Shown here: positions 11,153-23,332 of the stretch, piece after piece
Layout: each line of letters starts with the position of its first letter
How positions within the stretch are numbered: position 1 is the stretch's first letter
From: Oopsacas minuta
Taxonomy: Eukaryota; Porifera; Hexactinellida; Lyssacinosida; Leucopsacidae
Reading direction: 5' to 3'
DNA length: 64,000 nucleotides
NCBI GenBank assembly: GCA_024704765.1
Contig: JAKMXF010000299.1
Coordinates: 816,556-880,555 of the forward strand
Program-made: the position numbers and the translations under genes
Notes under the pieces: generated by a model
Seen by the model: the letters and a program-made list of their open reading frames with translations, nothing else
What the model was told of the DNA's origin: nothing
Database searches by the model: none

Positions 11153-12849
11153 TTGGCCAAATAATTGCCTTTTGTGAGCTGAGTACAAATCTAATCATTT
11201 CAGAAACGTCTGTATCTCTTCTTTCGAATGGCCCAAAAATATTTACATTCTGACCATGGGAAGTTAGTCAAATTAATGGTTGAAGTACTGCTGGTCGAAT
11301 ATTCAGTCAACTTCACTCTTGTACTCAAAACCTAACTAGCAGAATTCGTGTGTATATATAATTCGTATGTCTGAAAACCTTAGGAAAACTCAATATATTG
11401 GTGAAAATGGCACTATTCAGTTAACCGACATAGGCGCCGTACGAGTATAATTCCAAGGAGACGCCCCTTAGTCTTCGGCACCCATGCTGAATATAGTTTC
11501 TCCTAGCGGTTAATTGGCTAACCGAATCAAGCTTGCAATATAAAATTTACTTCTTGATATCATTGAAGTCAACAGAATGCAAAATATTGCAAAGGTTTCT
11601 ACATTTAAGATCTTTGTGCATAGATGAAATGTGTATTCCTGATGTAGCATGTAGGGAACTCTTAATTAGAGGATGTTGGTGTGGAGAATATATAATGTCA
11701 CATTCTATGGTTGTAACCTTTTGTATAATTCTATCCCTGAAATATTGATAAGATCGGTTGCATTTAGCTAGTTTTGGAAATCAAATGGATGCTAGTAGTG
11801 AGCAGGGGAAAACTAAAGTGAGATTTTGTTCAAATACGTGAGTCTCACATTGGATCCGTGAGAAATCAAAACTATGCCATTCCCAACTCATATCTCGGCT
11901 GAAAATGCCCTGTAACCGGAGCTTTCGGGTTTATTCAATGACATGTACATTTTATTAAAATTTCAATGAGAACTGGAAAGATTTGATTTGATCATAGCTT
12001 TTAATCCGTGAATTATACAAATTTAGTACATAAACGATAATTCGATTATATTTTTCGTAGATTTCCCCACTTTTAGATGTTCGTTTGTATAAAGTGAACG
12101 AAGTTGGGACCAAAATTCAGCTAGAGGAGAGGGCGAGGAAGGCGAGACATTTACTTGGGCCATGGCTCTGTTTGCCCTGAGGCCTTAAAGACTCAAAAAT
12201 TTAGAATGCAATCCTTGAACACTTTTCCATAATCTTACTATTCTACTATGCCATCCCCATTCATTTTGCAGAATATATATCTATTCACAACACTCTAATA
12301 CAGGGAAACAACACCTCGAAACAGTGAACACAACTTGGGACCCTAAGGTGTTTAGTACTGTTCATTATAGACAGAATTGACAGGATCACAAAAATTCTCT
12401 CACCATGATTTCATAGATTTACTGGATAGGAATTATTAATTCCCGCCTTCTTGTAGTATTGTTATCATGCGCGATAATAATCAGTTTGTTTTTGCCTACT
12501 ACCTCTATAAAAGCATGTTGATGCATAATTTTGCATGCTGATTTTTATTAGTAAATTGCATTTTATGTTCAATTGTTTGTTGTTATTTGTCACTAAAAGT
12601 TATTGATTGACAAATCCAATTGCATAAATTATGGTATACATTTGGAATATATACCCTTCAACTCCGAGATGTCGCAAAAACTATATATGAATTTATGCTG
12701 TTCACAAAGAATACGTTGATAAGAATAGAGTAAACTGACTAATTGTATCGAAATGTTAAATCCGATGATTTTCACACTTTTGAAAACCACAAGTATATGC
12801 ATTCGTTGTGTTAACTAAAAATATCCAGTAAACAAATTTGATATATCCA
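11153..12849. other. Gene-free AT-rich stretch
   Basis: No coding frame with a recognisable motif was found. A weak inverted pair (cagttaaccgac near 11419; ggttaattggctaaccga near 11507) is too short to call an element. Confidence 0.45.
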
Positions 12850-13780
12850 AAGCCTACTATATACAGTCCATTTCACTGAAGATTTTTTCATGGTACCATG
12901 AATAAAATGAAGTGATTGATAGTAAATAGGAAATTCTAATATTGATGATAATTAGGAACTGGTACATTTTACCAATAATAAATGTATCATCGATGTATAA
13001 GGGTCCACCTAACCTACATCTATGCCAAATTTCAGATCAAAAGAGGTTTTGTACAAAATATATTATTTGTAAGAATTAAGTTAACTCGTTATTAAGTTGC
13101 AGTAGAGATCATGGATCCATAATAGTGAAAATTATGGCCTAAAGTGGTATAGACAATTTGTAGTATATCCCCGGATTCCCATACTCTGATAATACATTTT
13201 GATATGATAGCTCTTACCAATATGAGGTAATAGAATATCCCTTATTTGGTCCTTTTAACGTTAAGCAAAAGCTTCACAGATATATCAAAATGCATTACAA
13301 GGGCTTGTGAGGTCGGGTATAAACTATAATTTGGATATACTGATTAGGGAATAATATTCACTCTTATAGAGTTATAATTGGATATTCATACAAATGTGCA
13401 ATTCATGGTCTCTACTGTAACTCAAGAACGATCCGACTTGCTTCCAAACTTTTATACTTTGTACAAAAATATCCTCAGATATTTTGACCTTGAGTCACAT
13501 ATTCACTATTTAATGTTCAACACCCTATCGACGAAGGCCTATTTTTTAGAAAGAATTACCAATTAACCAATCAGATGACGTCATTTTTATTTGAAATTTG
13601 CATAGATGTGGGCTAGGGGGAGTGTTACACATCGATAATACATCTATTATTGGCAAAGTGTAACAGTTTCAAATAATAGAATTTCCTACTTAATTTCATC
13701 CACTTCATCTTATTCATCGTACCATTGAATTATCTTCCGTGAAATGCTCTGTATATAGTAGGTTGATATGCTGAATCTCA
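12850..13780. mobile_element. Fold-back repeat family A, copy 1
   Basis: Arms of about 150 bp (12850-13005 and 13625-13780) are imperfect reverse complements. Shared strings include cctactatatacag, ggtaccatgaataa and taggaaattctaa. Inside is a smaller palindrome around gataatacattttgatatgat (near 13190), with its complement atatcaaaatgcattacaag near 13281. The same inner and outer design recurs at 26650-27710 and 44110-45955. It is non-coding. Terminal TA or 8-bp duplications could not be fixed. Confidence 0.7.
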
Positions 13781-13824
13781 ATACATACGCAGAGATTTGC
13801 TCTCAAATGGGGACAACTGCTATA

Positions 13825-15089
13825 CCAGATGGGAATAAGTTCTGTCCCATTGGCAAAAAACTGTAACTCTACGAAAAAAGTTCCTATTTTGGCTAGATAT
13901 TGTACCATAATTGAGTACACACTATCTGGATTCAGCTAAACTCAACTCATTAAAAATATCCCCCTTTCTATCTTATTTCTTCCCTTAGCCGTTTGGAACG
14001 GCTTCAAAAGCGGTACGCATGATTTCCTGGGGAATATTGTCCCAATCTCTGCATATTGTCTTCCTTAACCTTCCAGATTCCTGTGTGAGTTCGAACAAGC
14101 CCTCGACTCTAATTTAGACCAAAGAGAGAAATCCAGAGGATTTAGATCTGGCTTGGAGATAGAACTCGGAATTTGAGTTCGAAGCTCTTGAGTGCTTTTT
14201 GTAGTGTGGGAGGGGGCACCATCTTGTTGAAACATGAATGGCATGTTATTAACATTGTTCTCTCGAGATCTTTCACTATGGGCTTTAGAATAAGGTCTTG
14301 GTAGGTCAAGGCGTTAATTTTCACCGGGAGGGGACAAATTCTAGCTATAGCAGAGATACCGGGCCAGACCATGCCAGAAAGTGGTTTTTGAACTCTTTTT
14401 ACGTATCTAAACTTGTCAGGGATAGTAGAAAGTGACAGACAAACTTCTGTCGTTTTGGGAATTAGGAACTTCTTCCACACTAATAAGTTTCTCTTCGGAG
14501 AACAGAACCTGGTCTAGGTCAAAGAGACGAACCACTTTAGAAATTATTTATTTCTTGACAACCTCCTCTTGATAACTAACCTGGAAAGTAAATGAACCTT
14601 CCTCCTTTTATTAGAAGACAGACCTCTTCCCTATCTCACGATGGTTCTAAGCGATTTAGGAGACGTTTAGTTGAGCTGCCATTTTCTTGTGGAACGTCTA
14701 GGTATTCGCAATATGCGAGACCGTACTACCTTTTCATTTTGTCGTAGTGACAGAAACAGGACGACCATTTCTTGTCTTGTCTTTCACGCTGTTATTATCC
14801 TGGAACCGTTTAATGGTACTGTAGACAAAATTCCTGTGTTTTGGGCATATTTAAAATTTCAAAATAACCACTGGTTTCTTCCCTTGCTTGAATAATTCAA
14901 CAATTGTTAGTCATTCTCCTTCCATGGTAAAACGTTTAGAAAAAATATCTAGACAGTAGTCGTATAGGATAAGAAATGAAATGTTACTATGTATTCGGGT
15001 ATTATGCAACTACTAAAGCTATGGTATCGAATAAATTCGAGATACAAGATTCATTTGAAAGAATAGGACAGAACTTACCCCCCACCCTG
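13825..15089 (-). mobile_element. Tc1/mariner DD37D (maT-type) element, old copy
   Basis: Inverted ends (ccagatgggaataagttctg on the left; the reverse of cagggtggggggtaagttctg on the right) are flanked by TA at 13823-13824 and 15090-15091. The length, about 1.27 kb, fits a full element. The interior carries a heavily mutated transposase on the minus strand. Confidence 0.8.
13985..14925 (-). pseudogene. DD37D transposase, multiply broken
   Basis: Reading the minus strand across frames gives, in order, FSEEKLISVEEV (first Asp replaced or shifted), GMVWPGISAIA, a region matching QQDGAP, PDLNPLDFSLWSKLESRAC with Asp as third catalytic residue, and a C-terminal WDNIPQEIMRTAFEAVP. The longest clean frame is 14142-14480. 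Many stops and shifts show that it is inactive. The ESRAC and IPQEE-like C-terminal motifs match the 16111 and 62407 elements, so this is an older relative of that family. Confidence 0.8.
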
Positions 15090-15091
15090 TA

Positions 15092-16108
15092 AATGCGGAA
15101 TCAAATACACAGGATCCGAATTTCGATTTTAAGTTTCCCTTATGTAAATTTGTTCGTTTTTGTTTTATTGAAATGAAAAATGGTTGAAATCTTAAAATAA
15201 TCGCAAAGAATTTGTCTCAACATCTATGTAGGGGTAGTAGGATTAATCTGAATTTCTCATTTACAAGACACTCATATACTAAAACCGATTTATACTGAGC
15301 TCCCTCGGGACCGAAATTTTTGTTCGCTATAACGAGGTGTTCACTAACTAGAGGTTCAAATTTATGATTGGGATCAATTTGGGACCATAGAATTGTGTCA
15401 CTGTATACATGTGTTCACTAATAGAAGTTGTTCACTTACTGAATTTTCACTACATATTTTCTGGTTATCACTCTTATTCAACCCACAGATGCCACTGGGT
15501 TCCAGTATTTATAGTCTCGACCCATTACTTATATGGTTTCCTAGCATTATGCTACAAGATCACCCAATATGTAATGTATTGTGGAGCATTCGCTGGTTTT
15601 ACGGTGCATATAGCGATTTTCACCTAGAAAATATATGGTGGTGTGAGATTCTAGAATTGTACCACGAAGATCCTATGAAATTTGATCAGCCAATCATTGA
15701 AGTTATCCCAATTTTTGGCCTTTTTAAGCCTTACCTGATGAATTTACTAATTTTTCCAAGGAACCCCCGTCAGGGTAGATAAAATCATGATTTTTTAAAT
15801 TTTTATTGGTTTATTGTGTTATGTATCAGATCTTTTCACGAATAAATCAAATTTACTGTGAATCACTAAACTCAGTATGAGTATGAAAATATAATAATGT
15901 TAAAATACTATTCGAGTTTATTTAGATACTTGTAAATTGAGCATTCTGTAAATAAACACTAGTTTTGCTGCCTTCTCGATTCTAAGTCTATTCCTTATAT
16001 GAAATATATATATCCAAATGTTGAAATTATCCATATAGGGTCTTGTTTCCTTCCTGCCATGAATCGAAAATAATAAAAATTAACAATTCTTTAGCTATTG
16101 ATGTTATA
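15092..16108. other. Gene-free stretch with a possible pogo-like end
   Basis: The sequence tactgagctccctcgggaccg followed by ttcgctataacgaggtgttcac (15292-15345) resembles a decayed pogo-like terminus. No partner end was found. The open frame at 15393-15782 has no recognisable motif and is probably chance. Confidence 0.35.
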
Positions 16109-16110
16109 TA

Positions 16111-17298
16111 CAGGGTGTCTAATAAGTTCTGTTATATATCAATTCCCAAAGATTTCAAATGTATCCATTGTAAAGCCATGAAACCTTCTATTTTCTTAGG
16201 ACTTATGTTCCTAATTACACATTACAAATATCATTCAATATAGCCTCTCTTTTTATGAATTACGGAAGTTAGTCTGCCCCGAAACTGATGGACAGCTTTT
16301 CGCAGCTCCTCCTGTGGGATTTTCTGCCATTCATCCTTACTTATGAAATCGATATTTTGCTCTCGGAACCAACCCTGGGATACTTTTGAAGCATGTGCAG
16401 GCGCAGAGTCTTGTTGGTAAGTCTAAGGATGGTTTTGAAAGAGCTTCTCACCAGCAGACGCAATATCAGGCTCCAAGACCAGCTCTCTGTACGTCTGGGA
16501 GTTTATTTTCACTCCTTGGGGGACAAAAATCAGGTTTGTCCGTGAGTCTGCCGACACACCCGCCCATACCATCAGAGAAAGAGGCTTCTAGACTCTATCA
16601 ATGTACTTGATGCTATCTGGGATATCCTGACTTCGAGAAGCAAGTATACGGTCGTTTTGACGATTGCTTGCCTCCTCAACCGTGAACAGCTTCTCATCTG
16701 AGAAGAAAATCTGATCTTCAGTCCCAGGAGCGAATCGGGCTTTTAGTTGTATGCATCTTTCGAGTCGCTTACGACGTATGGAGTCATTAAGATGGTGTAC
16801 GTTTTTCCGCTTATAGGACTTCATTCCTAGGTCCTCTACAACCAATTTCCGCATCATTTTGTGATTGACACAGAATTCACGAGACATTTTTCGCATTGAA
16901 CGCCGGGGATTTCTCAGGATTCGACATCTAACACTATTCTTCAGGGCTGGTGTGCGAGCGGATCTTGGACGACCAACTCGTTTCCTGTCAGACACACTCC
17001 CAGTCTCTATATAGCGTTTTATTGTGCGATAGATCAGCATGGGATTGACTTTATCATTTTTTAGCCTTTTTAGAATTTCACTATTGCTAAATCCAGATTC
17101 GTGAAAAGTGACAATTTTTGAACGAATTTCTTCTAACATGATTTTCTGGTAAATCATCAACTTGAATGATATATACTTGGTATAATTTGAAAGAGCGCCA
17201 AAAATGGTACAAGAAAATCTAGAAGATTACTTTATAAGTATATTAAGAGCTACTGTCTAAGGCGCGAAAATGTATAACAGAACTTATTAGACACCCTG
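16111..17298 (-). mobile_element. DD37D (maT-type) element, copy 1, with 123-bp deletion
   Basis: Near-identical inverted ends (cagggtgtctaataagttct) are flanked by TA at 16109-16110 and 17299-17300. At 1188 bp it is exactly 123 bp shorter than the sister copy at 62407-63717. The missing piece is accounted for by one in-frame deletion in the transposase gene. Confidence 0.95.
16231..17160 (-). pseudogene. DD37D transposase, deleted for the third catalytic residue
   Basis: The N terminus is a paired helix-turn-helix DNA-binding region, with FHESGFSNSEILKRL and a GRP(R)SA hinge. It is followed by FFSDEKLFTVEEA (first Asp) and, after stops, MVWAGVSADS and QQDSAPAH (second Asp). The sequence jumps directly from KDEW to QKIPQEELRKAVHQ, losing 41 codons that in the sister copy hold SPDLNPLDYSV with the third Asp. 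In-frame TAG codons at position 191 (16588-16590) and between HP and TYQQD are shared with the sister copy. The protein cannot be active. Confidence 0.93.
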
Positions 17299-17300
17299 TA

Positions 17301-17618
17301 CGTATATGATGTGTCTTTCTTCATATTTGCATTGAATTAGTCAAGTTTGGAATTCAATTCTAAGATTTCTGGTTAATGTGTCAAGAGTTGACATCAATTG
17401 AATAATTAAAATTTGTATATTGAACGCCATTGATGAAGATTGTTGACTGTAAATACGATAATAATATATGTATATTATTTATTTCATGATTTAAATTACT
17501 TGATTTAAATCAAACAACCCTGCAAGGAGGTGACAAAAATGACAAGACCCACCTTTGAAAGCTGAGAATATACGTTTCCAACCATAAATACAATAATTAC
17601 ATTTAGATATTTTTCCAG
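17301..17618. other. Probable intron sequence
   Basis: This AT-rich stretch has no coding signal. It ends in atttttccag, a good 3' splice site for the exon that follows. Confidence 0.4.
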
Positions 17619-18228
17619 GAGTCGAATCATTTTTCAGCACAATTTCTACCCTACTATTTGTATTATGGACAATATTTTCAGTAGCATGTTAGTCTGTAAT
17701 TCGTCACAACCAACTCCTCACCGTGAAGATAACACTTTGGTTGATAAGATTAGTGGGTGGCCCTCTGCCGGCGCTACTTCTAATATGCCTCAAATCACTC
17801 TCTCTACCACAAAAATTCCTCTCTTTTATCAGCGCCCTATTTCTGGCAAAGTTCCGGTTAAAATGCATACTTCACCGGCAAATAATCCTTTGTCCCCTTA
17901 TTATTCTACTCTTTCTCCAAAACCCTTTGAGCATTCTCCTGAAACTTTTGAATTTTTGGCTTTGAAACGAAAATATTCAGCCTCGACTCAAACAGCATGG
18001 GAAGAAGTCAACTGGAACAAAAAGCTTAACTCAACACATATACCGATTTTACAACATCAAAAAATGTCCGTTCCTGATCCAGTTGCTAATTTCAATAGGA
18101 TACCTCGCTATTTCACTTCAACATGCAATTGGCAAGATCTAGGCAATTCCTGGGATTATGTTCAGTCCAGAAATTCCCCTAAAAAGAAGTTTCCAGGATT
18201 TATAAGTCAATTTAGAAATAATAATAAG
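17619..18228 (+). CDS. Candidate internal exon of a host gene, possibly ciliary
   Basis: The open stretch runs from a strong acceptor (ttttccag at 17611-17618) to a donor (AAG|GTATTA after 18228), with no stop in between. A Met codon lies at 17665, but the frame is open upstream, so this is more likely an internal exon than a start. The product is rich in Ser, Pro, Thr and Asn, with no transposase motif. It includes DKISGWPSAG, SASTQTAWEEVNW and KKFPGFISQF. GW/PGF/PGY motifs of this style recall ciliary microtubule-inner proteins (FAM166/CIMIP2, SPMIP), but similarity is weak and the family is unproven. It may belong with the terminal exon at 40940-41260 on the same strand. An alternative acceptor is TTTTCAG at 17631-17637. 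Confidence 0.45.
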
Positions 18229-18299
18229 GTATTAACTTTATCTGTTCGCTTTCTCTTTACAATTTTCATCGTCGATTTTACTGTCTAGTGGAACTCATT

Positions 18300-20749
18300 A
18301 TATGTCAAGTTAATTTCGATATATCACCATTTCGCTTAACCAAGTACGTCCGAAGTGTTAAGATAGTCATAAAAAAGAACACATATTTTACAACTTCGTT
18401 TTAACCAATTCCCGCACACAAATCGGGATTTCAGCAATCATTTGGTTGCATAAAATGATACATTTTCCCTGCCGTATTCGGTTAATAGAGATAGCAGAGA
18501 TGAAGTCTTTGCTATCTTTTCCCTAAAAAAGGGCTAATTGGGACTTTTTGTTGAATTAAGCTGGAAATTGCCAAAATTTTCTTTTGTTGTGTTAGAATTT
18601 TATTAGGAACTAGTTCACTCTGCTTGCTAGGTGGCTGCGGGACAGTTGAGTGCCTCAGGTTACTTAAGTATTAAATAGCTAATTTCTTCATGGTTTGGGT
18701 CGCTACGCGACCAGGTGGAGTTGATATCTTTGTTTTGGTCGTGACGATATTCTTAGGAACTTCTCTGAATATATCACTCAAATTGCGTGACACTTTATTG
18801 GCAGACCTGAGATAGTGAGATTCTGACTTTTTCGATTTTTCTATTTCTTTGGATAATAGACAGATGGATTTCATTGTCCATACTAATTGCCTGCAACACT
18901 GATAATCTGTATGCAGGTTACCCTCTATATTTATTGCCTTTGTACTATTATTTTGTGACCTTTTGGGAACTTGTATTATTTTCCCTATGTATGTAGATGA
19001 ACAACAAACAAATACGAACTATGTGTGAATGTGTGGATATTTTCATTATATTTTTATAACTGTATCTAGTAACGTCATTCCCCACTCCCGTAGCAAATAT
19101 CAATTCTGTATCTCTTACCAGTTCCTCAATCAATTCAGCCAAACAAAATATCTTGAGTTTTAATATATAAGAATTTCCTCAGCAGAAAAGATTCAGTTTA
19201 CAGTCATCGTTCTTAAATGTGGGATCCAAACAAACGTAGTGGGGGATTTGCTAAAGACCAGCGTGATTGAGCGTGATGCATTAGAGCTCTTCCAATTACT
19301 TCGATTTCTATGATAACGTAACGAATATAATTGAAGTTTGAGGCTTCATTGGCCCCATAAATACCCCAACCAGTATTTCTGGATAATCAAAATTTGAGTT
19401 CTTTGTTAGGTATATACTGTATACACAGAGGGTTTATGGTGGAAATATGCTTGATTTTTGTAATCTTAGATCATTAATTCAATTATCTCGTATCTTAACC
19501 TAGAAATGCAGAATTTCATTCTTAATGAACAAGTGTATTTGTTGTTGTGGTGATGAATATTCGCATGATTCTTGTGTCTGAATTTTTGTCCTGCAGTTTA
19601 TCAAATTTGATAAAGTTTCATTGTTGTATTCTTGTAACTTCGAAGGATTGATTTCTATTAAGGCCTACTGAAACACGTATTTTGATTTCTGATATATCAA
19701 AATTTACATTTTAAATTAATTCACATAAGTTTTGTTTTATTCTACGACCATGTGATAGTGATGACGGTTCTAAAGACAAATATTTTCATCGTTTTCTAGA
19801 TATACTATTCTGAAATTTGTTGTGCCACGAAGTCTCAATCATTTTAAGTTAAATTTTGATAATACAATAATTACATACCCGCTCAAGTGCTGCCAAATCG
19901 CCCAAGTGGGCCCAAGGTGCTTTTATTCACATTTATATGCCCGCGACTCACTAAATATCCTAAAATTCCATAGTACATTTTATATCAAGTCTAATTATTG
20001 ATAATGTAGGGATAATTGTCCTATAATGGATATATATTTATTCCTGATCATTTCCTTTTCTTTCTTTATAGTCTAGACTCATAGTAGAAGATTAAGACTA
20101 AATATTGTATTTTGAAAGTGTAATAAATGGTCAAATTCTACCCAACAATATGAAATATCTCAATCTTTAATAGCCTATTTTGATAAGTATTGATGTGAAT
20201 TGACAGTGTTTGAATAACATAGCTTTTCACAAGTTATCTTGACTTACTCCTCTTTGTTGATACCTATTGATAATCTCTTGGGGTTTCTAATATATATATA
20301 CATATATTGTAACCATTGATATCATATTTACAAATTTATTTCAAATCACCACAAATTGTGTTGAATACTCCTCGTACATAATTTTGATTTTTCCAATCAA
20401 TTTTCTACCATCGATTTACTACATTTAAAAGTTTCGCACAAGTAGCTAATTTCTATGTGTTTATTCCCACTTACTTGCCATTTTAGGTTACTGTGAGTTC
20501 GAATTATGTTCATTCACGGAATCTGGTCTACGATTTTCTGTGTTCGATTTCTGATACTCTGCCAGTGGTGTCAAACCAATTTATTTTATGGGCCATTTCA
20601 TATTTTTCAATACTTACATTGGGGACAGCGGAAATTTTATTTAATACAAAAGCAATTAATCTGTATATTTATGCATGTTTGTATTTCGAGCTTGGCTAGA
20701 ACAAATTCGTTTCCTGAACCAAAACAGATGAAGAAATTATGAACTCATT
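18300..20749. other. Gene-free AT-rich stretch, probably intronic
   Basis: No transposon ends, duplications or convincing frames were found. A short minus-strand frame (18671-18874) is basic and lacks motifs. Confidence 0.4.
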
Positions 20750-21190
20750 GTTACCTTTTTGGATTTTCGAAAATCAGATTATTAGCTATTGCTCAGCCAA
20801 TATAAATAATAGATGGTTGAAATTTGAATCACAGGTACCGTATAATATGTCAAATGTCCTGACTTTATCGCTTTGAAGAATTACAAACTCCTCATGAAAT
20901 TATTACGTTATCATCACAGTGCAAAAACACGAAATTCTTAATGCACGAGCTGCGAATTGCCGAGATTACTATCCAAAGGCCACGTAGGATCCAGTGTTAC
21001 CAACCAAGGCCATTAAATGTAATTTGGATGGGCCATGGATATAACATCTTTAATTCCCTCTTTTTTATACCGGAGGCACGTAGTGCCGATTATATTCCGT
21101 CGCGTGCTACAATACTCACTAAGAAATATAGCTGTTTAATACTTAAGCTAAATCTGATGCACCAGCTGTCGACCTAGCAAGTAATACGCG
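20750..21190 (+). repeat. Dispersed repeat family B, copy 1
   Basis: The order of strings is ttttcgaaaatca, gctcagccaatataaataat, tcaaatgtcctgac, tcatgaaattattacgt, cattaaatgtaatttggatggg, ggcacgtagtgccga and tattccgtcg. The same order recurs at 22840-23332 plus 24626-24740, around 38290-38560 and, in part, at 59890-60150. It is non-coding and its ends are not determined. Confidence 0.6.
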
Positions 21191-21281
21191 TTATTGTTAC
21201 GCAATCGTAAAATTATATGATTATTGTATTCACATTTTAAACTAACTTGACTCATGAACCCTTATGTTCTTGGCTGGTCAG

Positions 21282-21436
21282 CAACCGACTCCGTGCGAGC
21301 TATAAAGTTTGAGGGGCCCTGCAGCCAATTCCCATTTTTTGAGAAGTCGAAACTGCTATACAGCATTGAGAAAATTCCGAATTTTACCTCATCCACATCT
21401 AATAAAATCTTTCAGGACACTTCTCGCCCTGAATCA
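21282..21436 (+). CDS. Weak candidate host exon
   Basis: An open stretch, richer in GC than its surroundings, follows an acceptor-like ttcttggctggtcag. It can end at TCA|GTAAAA (after 21436) in phase 0, the phase needed by the exon at 40940. The peptide includes GPCSQFPFFEKSKLL and QDTSRPES and has no transposase motif. The acceptor phase does not fit the exon ending at 18228, so another exon or another acceptor would be needed. If unspliced, the frame continues to a stop at 21493. It may be chance. Confidence 0.25.
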
Positions 21437-21493
21437 GTAAAAGAATGGCAGATGTGCACATACAATAAAAATCGTGTTTATCTAAATTCATAG

Positions 21494-22839
21494 ACCCTAA
21501 AAGTATTCTAAGAATCTATTGAAAGTTTGTATCAAATATTGTATACGATAAAATGTTAATTATATCCCTGGCTTTGCTGCTGACACAGATGAACTAGCAA
21601 GAACAGTCTCGACGCTAGTAACACGGCCCATGTTCGGACCTCCAGCATCTGTGGCCAGACTAATCCTCGTTAATTAATTTCGGAGTTACCTGTAGTATGT
21701 CAGTGTAATGAATATAGCATTCAATATCCAGCTTCTGTTCTCAGTTTCCACTTCACTTTTTTTATACAATTCATCTTATAGAAAGAATAAGATACTCCTG
21801 AAAAAGTGAATAAACTACCGTTTTGTGATCCACTTATTCATTAAACAGCGAATGAAGAGGTTTGACATATTTTTGCTATCTATCAAGGAAAAAATATTTT
21901 ATTATTTAGCAAGCCTATTTATCGTATTCCAAGGCATTTCCATCAACTTTTTGATCATCAGGAAGTAGATTTGATGCTTAATATTTCAGAGTGGCTGGAT
22001 TGTATTCAGATGGTTGCGAATATCATGTAACTTTTGTGCATCTCACCAGGTGACTTCACATGCTAAATGTTAAAAATTGTATTCAGCGAATCTTTGAACT
22101 ATTCCAATTGCGTGACCCTGGATCATTTCGTTCTAAAATTGACTCTATGTTCACCTACATTAATTGTATCGCACTATCTTTAATACATTTAGATTAATAT
22201 TAGTGTCAATTATGGTTTGTGATCAGTACTTTTGAATGGCCCAAGTATTATGATACAATTTTCTATCGAAATTTTTGGGAATTTTGTTAGGGTAGAGTAT
22301 ATAAGACCTAACTAGTGAAATTTGGAATAGGGATCTTGTTTTCTGCGGAAGGTATTTTTGAAGGACTTTGTAATACAGAAACGGTGCATTTTTGCCCGAA
22401 TACAGTATTGCGCATTTGTAGAACAATAAATTATACAACGTCCCAAATTGCTTATCAACTAAGCGTTAATTTGCAAAATATTTCATTGTTTGATTTCTAG
22501 CACCTTTTGACGTCAAAAATTGACACATTTTCCCGACAGTTTTTTATAAGAACGGGCTTAAATTTTGCCAACATTTATTTTCATTGTCGGAATTTGTTAG
22601 AATTTTCTGTTGATATTTGTCACTGAAAGCTGGCTAATTCATAAAATGTGGAAAAATATCTAAGGAACCCAGGCATTTTTCCCACCTTTTGACACTAGAA
22701 TACTGTTTATATTCAATTTGAATTTAATTCATCATTATGTGCACACAATTAAGATTTTGCGTCAAAATCATAAAATTGTTATTAATCTTTCATACTTAAT
22801 TGAGTTTTGGGTGAAGTTCAAATCTAATTTTTTCAATTT
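21494..22839. other. Gene-free stretch with a fragment of repeat family A
   Basis: At 22376-22440 the string cagaaacggtgcatttttgcc matches the inner terminus of fold-back family A (cagaaacggtacattttggcc at 26742). No matching right arm was found, so this is a fragment. Confidence 0.4.
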
Positions 22840-23332
22840 TGATCCCCATTTTGTGATTCATATTTCTCAAGTCTAATACACATTGGAAGCGGTATTTTGC
22901 CATTATTAAAACTCACATTCCCAAATATTTAATAAGGAAATATGACCAATCTATGATTCACAGGCACGCCTAAATGTGCCAAATGTCCTAACTGCATGAT
23001 TCTCACCAAATGCAAAGTCATCATGAAATTATTTCGTCATAATGACAGTTCAAAATGTACAGTTTCCAAATTTTATAGAATTCTAGGACCTGACTTCATT
23101 TTAATTTTCTTTGAAAACACATATCAGAGATTTCTCTGTATTTTCTATTAACTGAATGCGGCGAGAGAATGTGTGGTTTATGACGTCACAAAGGTACTAA
23201 ACTCATGAACCGCCGCTTCGTTAATGTCCTGTTCACTACCAAAACCCATTAAATTGTATTTGGATGGACTTGGGATAATCTAATCAAAATTTCCGCTATG
23301 TTTTCTATTCGAGGCACTATTGGCCGAATATA

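Noticed and set aside
15393-15782. 129-codon open frame on the plus strand
   Set aside because: Composition is like non-coding AT-rich DNA. It starts inside a likely decayed transposon end and has no motif.
20915-20930. CACAGTG followed by CAAAAACAC inside repeat family B
   Set aside because: It looks like heptamer plus nonamer, but there is no 12/23-type spacing and the other family B copies do not conserve it.
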